A stretch of 64,000 nucleotides of DNA from Thermomicrobium sp. CFH 73360 (GCF_023806465.1 NZ_JAMSLS010000001.1:496001-560000); one strand, 5' to 3'; numbered from the stretch's first letter, positions 45,472 through 54,888 are shown. Notes: generated by a model from the sequence alone, not told the origin. A program made the numbers and translations.

Positions 45472-46388
45472 AGCAGCCCTATCGCGAAGAGCACAGCAAA
45501 GATGAGCTGGAGCTGCCCCGTACGTCGCAACACTCTGTTCAGCGCTGGCCCTGAGGTTCCACCAAGCACGAGACGCACGAGCTTGACAGCCAAGGGCAGC
45601 GTCAGCAGCGGGAGTAGGAGCGCCAGTCCCCCTTGTCCTTGCAGCACAAGGAGAATGGGGACAAAGTAGGCCGCACCGACGAGGAGCGCGTACTGCCAGC
45701 GAGTTGCTCGCTCGCCAATGCGCACCGCAAGCGTCTGTTTCCCAGCAGCTCGGTCGGTCTCGATGTCACGCAAGTTGTTGACGACAAGGATCGCGGTGAT
45801 CAACGCCCCAACCGGCACCGCGGCGATCAACGCAAACCCGGAGAAACTGTCACTTTGCAGATAGGCACTGCCACCGACCGCGATGAGCCCAAAAAAGATG
45901 AAGACGAAAAGGTCACCCAGTCCGATGTATCCCAGCGGCCAAGGGCCAGCCGTATAGAGGATTCCCGCTGCGATGGAGGCAAGACCGATCAGCAGGATCG
46001 GCCAACCACCGACCCACACCAGGTAGAGGCCAAGCAGCGCTGCTGCACTGAACGTCAAGGCGACCGCCCGCTGCATTTCACCAACCGTTACGAGCCCTCG
46101 CGCGGTGATCCGCGTCGGTCCCACCCGCTCTGGCCGGTCAGCTCCCTTCAGGTAATCAAAGAGATCATTTGCGTAGTTCGTCCCGATCTGGATCAAGACG
46201 GCTGCTGCCAGCGCTGCAAGGAACGGGAACCAGCGTACTGTGCCCGTCTCGCGCACCCCAACGGCCGTACCGACCAGAACAGGGCCCACGGCAGCCACCA
46301 ACGTCGCCGGACGAGCTCCGAGCCACCACACTCGCCAGCCCAGTCGGTTGGTCTCTCGCCTGGCCGAATCGCTCGCCGGCATCGCCAT
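45465..46388 (-). CDS. menA: 1,4-Dihydroxy-2-naphthoate polyprenyltransferase
   Basis: MenA prenylates and decarboxylates DHNA to demethylmenaquinone in the membrane. The 307-residue UbiA-family protein has about nine helices and both aspartate-rich motifs: [14 protein letters not shown] (first) and [22 protein letters not shown] (second). The N-terminal [20 protein letters not shown] is typical of MenA. ATG 46388 and 46382 are both possible; GAGGTG precedes them. It sits 17 bp after menB. Confidence 0.92.
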   Translation of the reverse strand: MAMPASDSARRETNRLGWRVWWLGARPATLVAAVGPVLVGTAVGVRETGTVRWFPFLAALAAAVLIQIGTNYANDLFDYLKGADRPERVGPTRITARGLVTVGEMQRAVALTFSAAALLGLYLVWVGGWPILLIGLASIAAGILYTAGPWPLGYIGLGDLFVFIFFGLIAVGGSAYLQSDSFSGFALIAAVPVGALITAILVVNNLRDIETDRAAGKQTLAVRIGERATRWQYALLVGAAYFVPILLVLQGQGGLALLLPLLTLPLAVKLVRLVLGGTSGPALNRVLRRTGQLQLIFAVLFAIGLLW

Positions 46389-46405
46389 TCTGGCACCTCA
46401 CTGCA

Positions 46406-47233
46406 TCAGGGGAAACGCGGGAACTTCGAGAAATCAGGCTTGCGCTTCTCCAGGAAGGCACGGTGCCCTTCTTTGGCCTCGTCAGTCAAGTAGTAGAGCA
46501 GGGTCGCATCGCCCGCGAGTTGCTGCAGTCCGGCGAGCCCGTCGGTGTCCGCGTTGAAAGCCGCCTTCAGGAAGCGGATCGCCATCGGGCTCTTCTCTAA
46601 GATCTCACGCGCCCACTGCACGGCCGTTTCCTCAAGCTTCTCGTAGGGCACGACCGCGTTCACCAGCCCCATTTCCAGTGCCTCTTGCGCGGTGTACTGA
46701 CGACAAAGAAACCAAATCTCCTTCGCCTTCTTATGCCCAACGATCCGACCGAGCAGGGTTGCTCCATACCCAGCGTCGAAGCTCCCCACTCGCGGGCCGA
46801 CTTGCCCGAACTTGGCGTGCTCGGCCGCAATCGTGAGGTCACACACCACGTGCAACACGTGTCCACCGCCGATTGCATACCCGTTGACGACCGCAATGAC
46901 TGGCTTCGGGAGATAGCGGATCTGCTTCTGCAGGTCAAGCACGTTGAGGCGAGGGATACCTTGATCGTCAACATAGCCACCCTCGCCACGCACCCGTTGA
47001 TCACCTCCCGAACAGAAAGCTTTGTCACCCGCACCAGTCAACAACACCACGCCGATTGACGCGTCGTCCCGCGCATGCGCGAACGCATCCATCATCTCCA
47101 TGACCGTCAGCGGCCGAAACGCATTGCGCACTTCAGGACGGTTAATGGTGATTTTCGCAATCCCTTCTCCCTCCAACCGCTCGTAGAGGATGTCCGTATA
47201 CTGCTTGATTGGTATCCACGTGAACTGGCTCAT
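46406..47233 (-). CDS. menB: 1,4-Dihydroxy-2-naphthoyl-CoA synthase
   Basis: MenB closes the second naphthoquinone ring from o-succinylbenzoyl-CoA. The crotonase-fold protein of 275 residues has [17 protein letters not shown], the oxyanion region [31 protein letters not shown] and [12 protein letters not shown], all MenB signatures. The C-terminal [21 protein letters not shown] is also diagnostic. AGGAGG lies 5 bases before ATG 47233. It is the first gene of the operon; menD, menF and menH are not in the window. Confidence 0.95.
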   Translation of the reverse strand: MSQFTWIPIKQYTDILYERLEGEGIAKITINRPEVRNAFRPLTVMEMMDAFAHARDDASIGVVLLTGAGDKAFCSGGDQRVRGEGGYVDDQGIPRLNVLDLQKQIRYLPKPVIAVVNGYAIGGGHVLHVVCDLTIAAEHAKFGQVGPRVGSFDAGYGATLLGRIVGHKKAKEIWFLCRQYTAQEALEMGLVNAVVPYEKLEETAVQWAREILEKSPMAIRFLKAAFNADTDGLAGLQQLAGDATLLYYLTDEAKEGHRAFLEKRKPDFSKFPRFP

Positions 47234-47839
47234 GCGACCTCCTGTTGCCTACGTATGATCACTCGCGACGCGCCACGGGCGCTCCCGTCAATCTTAGCGA
47301 GCCTGCTGGGCGAAGAGGGTCCCAACCTGGATGTGGTATGCCGCCGAGGAGTACGCAATCTGATCCATTAGAACACAGCCTGCCTCACAGGATTGACCAT
47401 CGAAAATCCGCTACCGGAACACTGCCGAGTTCAGTGCAAGTGCCGAATCAGACTGTACCGCACAGCCAGTGAGGTGCGGATGCCCCTGGTACAGCTTCTC
47501 TGCTCGGGTGCTGCCTTACCGATGTCCGCTGCACACCAACTCAGCACGGCCGAGCCCGTCTCACTTGTCCATCGCGGTGTGACAAGTCACGCCGACGCCT
47601 CATCGTTGGTACTGCGGACGAAGGGCAATCGGAGGGAGCACGGACACGCACCACACTGCCTGCCACCGAAGCGAGCCACTGCCCATCGCTCTTCGGTCGC
47701 ACCTCAGCCGACGTGGGAGCAAGATAGCGCGTGAAGGTGGCCGCAACGCAAGAAATGCTGTCCAATCCGGTGACGGGAACGAGGCCTAAGCGAATTTGCT
47801 CCTCCCCATCGAAGCTCGTCGGTCACAGATTCCCAACGC
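47234..47839. other. Noncoding region upstream of menB
   Basis: About 600 bases hold no convincing gene. Several open frames of 60-135 codons exist on both strands, but none has a Shine-Dalgarno with plausible protein composition. The menB promoter must lie here; a TTGACG occurs near 47290 on the minus strand without a well-spaced -10. Confidence 0.4.
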
Positions 47840-49255
47840 TCACGGCGGACCGGGTTCCTCTCCGCCTGTGCTTACCTGGCGGACCAATTCGAGGAGCTCT
47901 TGCTCGCTCCAGGCATCACGGTTACCGGCAAGGACCACGAGTTGGTAGCGACGCAGACCGTCGTCCCACACCGCGGTTTGTGGCCAGCCCCATACTGGAT
48001 GCGGCACCCAACAGAGCTGGACCCGCTCCGACACCTGGTCACAGTGTGCCTCCGGTCCAGCAGTGGGCCCACCAGGTCCGGCGACCGAAATACTCAGCCG
48101 TGCCACAAGCGTCGGGCCGACCAGCCCGATCCTAACCGTCTCCGAACTTTCACGCAGAGCTGAAACGACACGGAGTTCCGCCGGAAACGTGACGGCGGCT
48201 ACGTTGGGAGCCAGTGCCGCCAGGGCATCCGGGACGGCTTCGAAGACCAGCTGCGTTTGCCATGTCACACCATCAGCCTGGAGAACATAACACCCTGGCT
48301 GTTCCACCTGGAGCTCCACCGACCGTGACCGCTCGCGCATGCGATTGGGCTCGATAAACAGCGCGGGCTGTCCGTCCACCGCAAGTGGGACGACCTCCGG
48401 TAGATGGAACAGACGGACAAGGATCGGGCCTCGCTCACTTGCCACGACCTGGAGTTCGGTGTGGATGGTTTGGCCGGATGTTGCATTGCGATCACCCAGA
48501 TTCACCACCGCATCCGGGCCCAGCCCGAGGTAGATCGGCCCCTCACCAACCATACTTCCGTACGCCCAAGAACTCCTTGGACAAGGCTGTTCAACCGCCG
48601 GCGGTCGGAGCGGACGCTGCTGCAGTGCTGCGACCAGGAGTTCCTGTGGGCTCGCGGGAAGCGATTCGGCACCAACCGCCCCTGCGACCACAGCAATCAC
48701 GACATGCTCAGTACAGTCGAACTCGATCATCCCGAGCATCGGCTTGGCCATGAGGTCGTCTGCCTCGCGGAGCAGCGCCGCCGCCACGAGAACGCGCCGC
48801 GCGTCAAGAGGCAGGAAACGCACGAATTCGAGCACGCTCCAGCGTTCGCGCTGTACCGCCCGCCGCTCCACCCAATCGAGAAACGCCTCAGGCCACTCGG
48901 TGTACAGACCTGTTTCGAGCGCCTCCGGCTCACGTGGCACAACAGCGAACGTGCGTGACTCCACAGCCAGTGACGTTGGTGACGCGAGGAAACCTCTCAA
49001 ACGCCCGACATCGCCACGACTCAGAGCAGAGAGGAACGAGGCCAAGCTGTCGAGCGTCCCATCCAGCGTGCAGGACATCGGCAAGTCGACGGGAACGGAA
49101 GGAGTCGGTAGCGGTGGAAGAGTGGCCGCTTCCGTGAGTCGAACCGTCGGGACAACTGTCGCCGGTACTGTCCCAGCAGTCGGCGTGGACGGTAACCCAC
49201 GACAGGCTGCGGTGAGCAGAAGGACTGGTACGAGGGCCCGGAGCAATCGAGACAC
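47840..49255 (-). CDS. Lipoprotein of unknown function
   Basis: The 471 residues begin with a lipoprotein signal peptide; cysteine 18 lies in LLLTAACRGLP, a good lipobox. A Thr/Pro-rich linker (PSTPTAGTVPATVVPTVR) follows. Then come a mostly helical region (about 60-190) and a beta-rich C-terminal half containing VQLCWVPHPVWGW. No family was recognised. GTG 49255 was chosen because GAGGAG lies 9 bases upstream and the signal peptide starts there; the longer open frame to 49378 overlaps the neighbouring gene. Its position next to an L,D-transpeptidase suggests envelope localisation. Confidence 0.7.
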   Translation of the reverse strand: MSRLLRALVPVLLLTAACRGLPSTPTAGTVPATVVPTVRLTEAATLPPLPTPSVPVDLPMSCTLDGTLDSLASFLSALSRGDVGRLRGFLASPTSLAVESRTFAVVPREPEALETGLYTEWPEAFLDWVERRAVQRERWSVLEFVRFLPLDARRVLVAAALLREADDLMAKPMLGMIEFDCTEHVVIAVVAGAVGAESLPASPQELLVAALQQRPLRPPAVEQPCPRSSWAYGSMVGEGPIYLGLGPDAVVNLGDRNATSGQTIHTELQVVASERGPILVRLFHLPEVVPLAVDGQPALFIEPNRMRERSRSVELQVEQPGCYVLQADGVTWQTQLVFEAVPDALAALAPNVAAVTFPAELRVVSALRESSETVRIGLVGPTLVARLSISVAGPGGPTAGPEAHCDQVSERVQLCWVPHPVWGWPQTAVWDDGLRRYQLVVLAGNRDAWSEQELLELVRQVSTGGEEPGPP

Positions 49256-49316
49256 GGGCACACACTCCTCGTGGCTCACTGCACCCCGAGCCCGGTATAC
49301 CACGACGATAGGACCA

Positions 49317-50435
49317 TCAGGGATGAATCCAAACCGCCGTCCCGACAGGAGTCCAGTCGTAGAGCCAGGCGGCAGCATCTAAGGGAAGATTCACGCAGCC
49401 ATGACTCATTGGATGACCAAAGTTGTTGTGCCAGTAGGCACCGTGCAGCGCATAGCCGAGATAGAAATACATCGTGTGTGGGACATTTGGAAGATCATAA
49501 TAGTCAATACCTGGCGTTCCACCTCGCATCCGCTCGTAGCGGAGCTTCACGTACACACGGAAGGTTCCGGTCGGGGTTGGATACTGCGGGAGTCCGGTCG
49601 AAACGAGCGTCCAGAAGACAAGACGATCGTGTTCCCAGGCCCGGAGCGCTTGATCGCTGAGATCGACCTCGATCCACTTCGCTTCGCCAACAGGTGCTCC
49701 TGCAGGCGGAGTACGAACAAGACCAGGTGCGCGGGGAAACAACGCTGGTGTGAAGACCGGGACATCGGGTGGCTGGGCAAGCGGTGCGCGCTCCGCTGCG
49801 ATCCGCCGGGCAGCCCACTCGCCAAGGCGCGTCACCTGGATTTCCCCAGCCGTCCCCCGCTGTGCCGGATGCCACTCCAGTCGGGCACGTTCGAAATATT
49901 GGACAGTGAGCCCATCCTCAGTCAGTTCCTCGCTGATGGGATACCCGAAGATCCGCACCCCTCCGAAGCGTTCCCAGAACCAACGGAAGCCATGGCAGAG
50001 GTTGTGCTGCGTTTCGACGAAGTACCGACAGGCCGTGTTGTCCGCTGGTTCAGTGGGAAGGAATGCCCGATCAAAACGGCCCCTCGTTGCCTCGGCACCA
50101 AGCCGTCGCAGCTGGACTCGCCACTCGGGGGATACTTCCGGATGCCACTCAAAAACGGCACGCTCAAAATACTGGACGGTCGTTCCTTGTTCGCTGAGTT
50201 CCTCACTGAGCGGATACCCGAAAATGGGAACATCGCCGTTCCGCAACCAGAATTCGAGGAAACCATAGGCGAGTGTGTGACCGGTCTCTGGGAAGTAGAC
50301 ACGCTCTGGCCCACCCAGCACTGCCCCGACCGGTGACGGTAGGACAATCACAAAGAGCAGTGCAAGGGCAAGGCCACCGCACATGGCGCGGGCGAGAGGG
50401 TTGCCAGCACTGGCGCGGGGCACGAACAGAACCAT
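49317..50435 (-). CDS. Secreted L,D-transpeptidase (YkuD) with repeat domain
   Basis: This enzyme family cross-links peptidoglycan or anchors proteins through a cysteine thioester. The 372 residues have a signal peptide (about 14-38). Two tandem repeats follow at about 48-100 and 138-190, each with IFGYP(L/I)SEEL and VQYFERA..EWHP. The YkuD domain (about 252-372) has His331 ([10 protein letters not shown]) and the catalytic SHGCVNLP with Cys347. The repeats probably bind the wall. ATG 50435 has GGAG 8 bases upstream; a promoter lies at 50476-50505. With an ornithine or other stem peptide the acceptor is uncertain. Confidence 0.87.
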   Translation of the reverse strand: MVLFVPRASAGNPLARAMCGGLALALLFVIVLPSPVGAVLGGPERVYFPETGHTLAYGFLEFWLRNGDVPIFGYPLSEELSEQGTTVQYFERAVFEWHPEVSPEWRVQLRRLGAEATRGRFDRAFLPTEPADNTACRYFVETQHNLCHGFRWFWERFGGVRIFGYPISEELTEDGLTVQYFERARLEWHPAQRGTAGEIQVTRLGEWAARRIAAERAPLAQPPDVPVFTPALFPRAPGLVRTPPAGAPVGEAKWIEVDLSDQALRAWEHDRLVFWTLVSTGLPQYPTPTGTFRVYVKLRYERMRGGTPGIDYYDLPNVPHTMYFYLGYALHGAYWHNNFGHPMSHGCVNLPLDAAAWLYDWTPVGTAVWIHP

Positions 50436-50475
50436 GCTGTGCACTCCAGCCGTTTGGGAACGAGTGACCTTCTTC

Positions 50476-50524
50476 AGAATACCCGTAGGAGGAGGCACGG
50501 GGCAAGCCAAAGCGAACGTTCGCT
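50476..50524 (-). promoter_or_regulatory. Promoter and palindromic operator candidate before the L,D-transpeptidase
   Basis: On the minus strand TTGCCC (50500-50505) and TATTCT (50476-50481) are 18 bases apart, about 40 bases before the start codon. A perfect 14-base palindrome AGCGAACGTTCGCT (50511-50524) lies immediately upstream of the -35, the usual place of an activator site. The remaining bases to 50879 show nothing recognisable. Confidence 0.45.
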
Positions 50525-50879
50525 CTTTTCCGTTCCACCTTGGATCAGCTCGGCCCGGTGACCTTTTTGTTCTCACTGGTGCTTGTGTCCTCATTCGAGA
50601 GACTTGGGAAAATTCCAGAGTAAGCGGCTCGGCGCGAGACTGCACTCAACTGAGGCGCACGGCGGCACCAGGTTGGATGAAGTGCGCTCGGCAGCGTTTG
50701 CTCGCTGGCACCCATGTCTCCCGAGCCGGTGGTCACGCCAAAGGCGAAAGCCCCGTCCAGCCTTACCACCTTCGGCGGAACTCGCTCTCAATACGGAAGG
50801 CCTCCTTGGCAGCAGACCCCACGTGCTTCGCCGGGCTCGGCACGGAGGCACGAAGAGAGCCGCTGGAGCCAACCGCGAC

Positions 50880-51242
50880 TTATGGACTGCGGGGAATCAC
50901 GAGCACCTGTCCAGCCTGTAGCTGGTTAGGATCTTCAATGCCATTCGCTTCGATCAACGCCTGAAGGGAGACGCCGAAGCGAACCGCGATGCTATAGAGG
51001 GTGTCGCCTGGTTGGACGACATACGTGGTACCGCTGCCAGGCGTCACCGGCGCTGCGGGGACAACCGTTGGCGTTGGTACACGAAGGGACGGTGGTGGCG
51101 GCGTCGGGGTGACGATCGGCAGTGCTGGCAACGGTGTCGCGGTCGGAACAGCCGTCGGTGTAACGGTCGGCATCGCTCGGTTGAATGGCAGGCAGGCAGC
51201 CGCAAAAAGCATGCTCGTCACGATGAGCCAGCGGATCTTCAT
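50880..51242 (-). CDS. LysM-domain lipoprotein
   Basis: The 120-residue exported protein has a short signal peptide ending in the lipobox-like FAAACLP. A Thr/Pro-rich spacer (about 25-70) follows, then one C-terminal LysM domain: YVVQPGDTLYSIAVRFGVS with LQAGQVLVIP at the end. LysM binds GlcNAc-containing glycan, so the protein probably tethers to peptidoglycan. ATG 51242 shares a base with the stop of the DUF3006 gene (TGATG); a GTG one codon earlier is possible. Confidence 0.82.
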   Translation of the reverse strand: MKIRWLIVTSMLFAAACLPFNRAMPTVTPTAVPTATPLPALPIVTPTPPPPSLRVPTPTVVPAAPVTPGSGTTYVVQPGDTLYSIAVRFGVSLQALIEANGIEDPNQLQAGQVLVIPRSP

Positions 51243-51481
51243 CACGCCCCTTCTCTCCCAAAGAGCTCTTGCTGCCGCTGCGCGATTTCAGCCCGACGCG
51301 CGCGCTCAACGGCCTCATCCCGCTCGAACGTGACGCGTAACACCATACCGCGCCGCAGCCAGGGGAGCAGTGACCGCGGCACAACCAATTCCGGCCCTTC
51401 ATCAAAGACGAGTACCGCGAACTCCTGCCCATTCTCCCCGCTTTCAATCCGGTCGACGGTCGCCCAGAGCCAGGTTTGCAT
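51242..51481 (-). CDS. DUF3006 family protein
   Basis: The 79-residue protein has the DUF3006 pattern: ATVDRIESG at the N-terminus, AVLVFDEG, then VPRSLLPWLRRGMVLRVTF and a charged helical tail with QRQQELFGREGA. DUF3006 proteins are small beta-barrel-like proteins often encoded beside ComEC-like metallo-beta-lactamases, exactly as here. Function is unknown. ATG 51481 shares one base with the stop of that upstream gene (TAATG). Confidence 0.78.
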   Translation of the reverse strand: MQTWLWATVDRIESGENGQEFAVLVFDEGPELVVPRSLLPWLRRGMVLRVTFERDEAVERARRAEIAQRQQELFGREGA

Positions 51482-52374
51482 TAGGAGCGCTCCCTCTGTG
51501 TTTTCACGGTGTACCGCTCGCCATCCGTTGTCACGACGACCGTTCCGTCGACATCTGTCCGGTAGATGCGAGCGCCAGCAGCACGCAAACGCTGCAGCAC
51601 CGCCGCATGCGGATGCCCGTAGGCGTTGTCTCTCCCCACGGAAATGATAGCCACTTCTGGCTGAACCACAGCGAGAAAGAGCTCGCTTGAGGAGGTACGA
51701 CTACCGTGATGACCGGCGACGAGGATTGCCGCGCGCAGTGCTTCACGGTCGCGCTCGACGAGTGCCGCCTCACCACGGGCCTCGAGATCACCCGGCAGGA
51801 GTATTCGAACGGCTCCATGTTCTACCATCAAGACAACACAGTTGTCGTTGTCCGAGATCTCGCCGTCCGCATCGACAATCAACGGGCTCTCTGGCCAGAG
51901 GATCCGCACCCGCACCTGTGCACCGAGCTCCAACACTTGTCCTCGTTCGGCTCGGAGTGGCTGGATACCGAGGTCACGCACCAAACGGAGCGTCTCCGCA
52001 TACGTACGATTTGTCGAAGGCAAGACTGGATCGACGTACGTGTTCACTGCAATTCCCTCCAGCACCGCCGGCATGCCCCCCACGTGGTCTTGATCGGGAT
52101 GGCTCAAGACGAGATAGTCCAGCCGATCGACTCCATGCGACCGAAGGAACGGCAGGATGACCTGTTCGGCGTCTTCCCGGCTATTCCCGGCATCATACAA
52201 GAGCGCATGCCCATCCGCCGTGACTGCTGTCACCGCGAGCGCCTGCCCGACGTCGAGCACCGCAACGGTCAGCGTTGCCCCTGCCGATCCCGCTCCTCGC
52301 CCGGGCAGCGCACAGCCAATGACGAAGAGTGCCAGGGCCTGCAGAATGAAGAGGCGAAGGATCCCTCGTGCCAC
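51481..52374 (-). CDS. ComEC-like metallo-beta-lactamase fold lipoprotein
   Basis: The 297 residues correspond to the C-terminal hydrolase domain of ComEC/Rec2 without its membrane channel. The metal motif is SHPDQDHVGG, with NNDNCVVLMVEHG-like DNDNCV, LLPGDLEARGE and AGHHGSRTSSSE, plus VDGTVVVTTDG at the end. GTG 52374 gives a lipoprotein signal with the cysteine in FVIGCALPG, so the enzyme is probably an outer-face, membrane-tethered nuclease or phosphodiesterase. The earlier ATG at 52410 lies inside the preceding gene. Stand-alone forms of this family occur outside competence, so DNA uptake is not implied. Confidence 0.8.
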   Translation of the reverse strand: MARGILRLFILQALALFVIGCALPGRGAGSAGATLTVAVLDVGQALAVTAVTADGHALLYDAGNSREDAEQVILPFLRSHGVDRLDYLVLSHPDQDHVGGMPAVLEGIAVNTYVDPVLPSTNRTYAETLRLVRDLGIQPLRAERGQVLELGAQVRVRILWPESPLIVDADGEISDNDNCVVLMVEHGAVRILLPGDLEARGEAALVERDREALRAAILVAGHHGSRTSSSELFLAVVQPEVAIISVGRDNAYGHPHAAVLQRLRAAGARIYRTDVDGTVVVTTDGERYTVKTQRERS

Positions 52375-52379
52375 CTCGG

Positions 52380-52961
52380 TCAGTCCCTGGCTGCACGACG
52401 GACAAGCCACAGCCGCTGCAGGACAGTGAGGTTGGTCGCCACGGCCAAAAGCCAGAGCACCCAGATGGGGCGGTCAAGCAAAAGCCCCAGTGCAAGCACC
52501 ACGATGCGCTCGGGTCGCGCGAAGAACCCCTGCGTCAGCGCGATACCGGCACCTTCCGCCCGCGCTCGCACGTAGCTCACCAAGATCGACCCCACAATGG
52601 TGGCATAGCAGAGGAGGACGGGGACGGCACCGAGCTCCGTCCGCACGATCCAGATGAGGAGTCCTCCGAGCACGAAGGCCTCCGCGTACCGGTCGAGGAC
52701 AGAATCGAGCACACCACCAAACCGCGTTACGCGTCCTGTCGCCCGTGCCACCGCACCATCGAGCATATCGAAGGCTCCGGCAACGATGAGGAGGACACCG
52801 GCAAGCTGCAGTCGTCCTTCGGCAGCAACCCAACCCACCACTCCATTGAGGACGAGCCCCATCACCGTCAACTGGTTCGGCGTGAGGCCGGTCCGTGCCA
52901 GGAGGGCACCGAGACGCAGGACGCGCTCGCGCACACGATCCGCAACGAGTGAACTAAGCAC
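52380..52961 (-). CDS. CDP-alcohol phosphatidyltransferase, PI-phosphate synthase-like
   Basis: This 193-residue membrane enzyme has six helices. Its full CDP-alcohol motif is DMLDGAVARATGRVTRFGG followed by DSVLDR, that is D-x2-DG-x2-AR-x8-G-x3-D-x3-D. It transfers a phosphatidyl group from CDP-diacylglycerol to an alcohol. Pairing with the PimA-like gene 6 bp upstream in the operon, and the N-terminal TPNQLTVMG, favour inositol phosphate as acceptor, but glycerol phosphate cannot be excluded. The start is GTG 52961 with GGGGAGG 9 bases before it. Confidence 0.75.
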   Translation of the reverse strand: MLSSLVADRVRERVLRLGALLARTGLTPNQLTVMGLVLNGVVGWVAAEGRLQLAGVLLIVAGAFDMLDGAVARATGRVTRFGGVLDSVLDRYAEAFVLGGLLIWIVRTELGAVPVLLCYATIVGSILVSYVRARAEGAGIALTQGFFARPERIVVLALGLLLDRPIWVLWLLAVATNLTVLQRLWLVRRAARD

Positions 52962-52967
52962 GCGTTC

Positions 52968-54155
52968 CTACCTCCCCGACCACGCTCGGAGCGCGACCCG
53001 GAGCGAGTCCCACCAGTCCATCGGCGGTTCTGCCGCTCGTTCGCGCACTCCCCGCAGGAGCCGCTCGTAATAGGCCAGTGTACGCTGTGCGATGACGGGC
53101 CATGAGAACTGCTCGGCACGCTGTCGGCCCGCCTTGCCCAGTCGTTCACGGAGGTGAGGATCAGCGAGGAGATGCACCAACGCCACTGCCAAAGCCTCGG
53201 CATTCTTCCGCTCGACCAGCAATCCCTCGACGCCGTGACGGAGCACGAACCGAAATCCCCGGATGTCGCTCGCAACGACCGGCCGCCCGCTGGCCATCGC
53301 TTCGAGCAACACAATACCGAAGCTCTCTCCACCTGTTGCCGGGGCACAGAACACGTCACAGGCGGTGTAGTAGGACGGCAACAACTCGTCAGGGACGGGA
53401 CCCACAAAGCGAACGTTTTCGCCAAGTTCTGCCCGCTCGATCTGCCGCTCGTAGCGCTGGGGATCTCCCGGTCCGACGACCAGGAGTAAGACGTCTGGAA
53501 ACTCGCGTCGCACGAGTGCAAGCGCTTCCAGCAAATACCGGAGTCCCTTGCGCGACTCGTTGAACCGGCCGACAAAAAGGACTGTTGGACGCTCGAAACG
53601 CGCGATCGGCGGAACATCCGGGCGGAACCGCTCAATATCGATACCGTTCGGGATAAGTTCGTAATACCCAGGAAAGTAGCGAGCAATCGACTCCAGCGCA
53701 GCCGGCGAGACGGCAATCCGCCCATGAAGCTTCGCGAAGAGCAAGCTCAGCACGGGTTTGGCCGAAAGATACCCCCAGTTGTGCGCTCGCGCCGCATGGA
53801 ACGTCCCGACGTTCACCGACCGGGAATGTAACAGGGCGAGTTGGGGCAACATTGGTGCAAGCGGCTCATGCAAGTGGACAATATCGAAACGTTCACGACG
53901 AAGGAGCTCCTTCACCTTCCCGGATACGAATGGCGAGAGTGTGATCCGCGCTGTTGAGCCGTTTGCCGGGACAGGAACTGCGACCCCCAGCTTGATCAGA
54001 TGCCCATCGTCGCTCTCCGACTCACCGGGCGAACGCGGAGCCAGAATACGCGTGTGGTGACCAAGCTTGCAGTATTCCGCGTCAAGATGAAGAATGTGCT
54101 CGTTGACGCCGCCGGGATAGCTGAAGTCAAACGGGGATACGAAGAGAATCCGCAT
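52968..54155 (-). CDS. Family 4 glycosyltransferase, PimA-like
   Basis: The 395-residue GT-B enzyme has an N-terminal FSYPGGVNEHILHLDAEYCKLGHH, the PimA-type acceptor loop, then FDIVHLHEPLAPMLP. The donor domain has LFVGRFNESRKGLRYLLEAL and APATGGESFGIVLLEAMASG. These resemble phosphatidylinositol mannosyltransferase PimA of actinobacteria. Together with the next gene it could make phosphatidylinositol mannosides. Thermomicrobia are reported to contain diol-based phosphoinositides, which fits, but acceptor identity is inference. ATG 54155 has GGAG 6 bases upstream. Confidence 0.78.
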   Translation of the reverse strand: MRILFVSPFDFSYPGGVNEHILHLDAEYCKLGHHTRILAPRSPGESESDDGHLIKLGVAVPVPANGSTARITLSPFVSGKVKELLRRERFDIVHLHEPLAPMLPQLALLHSRSVNVGTFHAARAHNWGYLSAKPVLSLLFAKLHGRIAVSPAALESIARYFPGYYELIPNGIDIERFRPDVPPIARFERPTVLFVGRFNESRKGLRYLLEALALVRREFPDVLLLVVGPGDPQRYERQIERAELGENVRFVGPVPDELLPSYYTACDVFCAPATGGESFGIVLLEAMASGRPVVASDIRGFRFVLRHGVEGLLVERKNAEALAVALVHLLADPHLRERLGKAGRQRAEQFSWPVIAQRTLAYYERLLRGVRERAAEPPMDWWDSLRVALRAWSGR

Positions 54156-54192
54156 CGTCCACTCCGTTTGTCACGCTGCTCCGAGGAGACTG

Positions 54193-54366
54193 ATGACGAC
54201 TTGGGCACTCATCGCCTTCATCTGTGGACTGTGGTGGACGCTCGCCACGCTCTGGCGTCTGACGCGACCGATGTTGCGGCCACCACTCTGGCTCGCGCTT
54301 CTGCGTGACGTCGTTCCAGCACCATTGCTGGGGCTGCTCCTTGTGCGTCTAGTCGGCATCAGCTGA
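54193..54366 (+). CDS. 57-residue hydrophobic protein (small ORF)
   Basis: A short ORF starts at ATG 54193 with GAGGAG 4 bases upstream and encodes 57 residues in two hydrophobic stretches (ALIAFICGLWWTLATLW and a C-terminal PAPLLGLLLVRLVGIS). It is divergent from the PimA-like gene (37 bp between start codons) and overlaps the 3' end of the PRC-barrel gene by 18 bp. Composition and ribosome site suggest a real small membrane protein; no family was recognised. Confidence 0.45.
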   Translation: MTTWALIAFICGLWWTLATLWRLTRPMLRPPLWLALLRDVVPAPLLGLLLVRLVGIS

Positions 54367-54888
54367 GACGCTCGGATGCTCCGTTCCGGGTTGCCTTTCA
54401 TCTTCCCGCTCGCCAGAGCCAATTTCGTGAAGGACAACCGCGTCACGTCCTATCGTCCGGACCTGTGCGATCGGCACCGTCCGTCGCCGACCGAGTAACC
54501 CGCCGATACCAGGCGGAGCAATCACCACTGTCGTGAGTGCGCCACTCACCGGGTCGAACTCCGCGTCGTCAACTGTTCCCTGCGCTTCACCTCGTTCCGT
54601 CACCACCCGGAGCCCAACAAACTCGTCGATTCGAAGCGTGGTCCTCTCGCCGTCACTGGCCGGCCGGAGCACCTCGCGCTGCGGAAGCATCACTGCATCG
54701 GGTCCAATGCTCTGGAGCTCGGAAAAGGAGACATCGCTCAAGTTCCCGCGGAACCGTCCACCACGCCGTACGCGAAGAGCCGCGACCCGTCGCTCTTGTG
54801 GATCAATCAATGCGTCTGAGACCTCGCCGAGCCGCTCGCCACTTTCGACGACAATAACTGCTAGGCCACGCAGCGCCCGGAGTTCCAC
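54349..54888 (-). CDS. PRC-barrel domain protein
   Basis: The 179-residue protein has two PRC-barrel-like repeats. The first (about 1-75) has GLAVIVVESGERLGEVSDALID; the second (about 85-158) has GLRVVTERGEAQGTVDDAEFD. A charged tail follows. PRC barrels occur in photosynthetic reaction centre subunit H and in RimM, where they mediate protein contacts; the partner here is unknown. GTG 54888 has AAAGGAG upstream. The two repeats probably arose by duplication. Confidence 0.78.
   Translation of the reverse strand: MELRALRGLAVIVVESGERLGEVSDALIDPQERRVAALRVRRGGRFRGNLSDVSFSELQSIGPDAVMLPQREVLRPASDGERTTLRIDEFVGLRVVTERGEAQGTVDDAEFDPVSGALTTVVIAPPGIGGLLGRRRTVPIAQVRTIGRDAVVLHEIGSGEREDERQPGTEHPSVSADAD

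Noticed and set aside
50511-50524. LexA box reading of the AGCGAACGTTCGCT palindrome
   Set aside because: Gram-positive type LexA boxes have GAAC and GTTC separated by four bases; here the half-sites abut, so the assignment is not supported.
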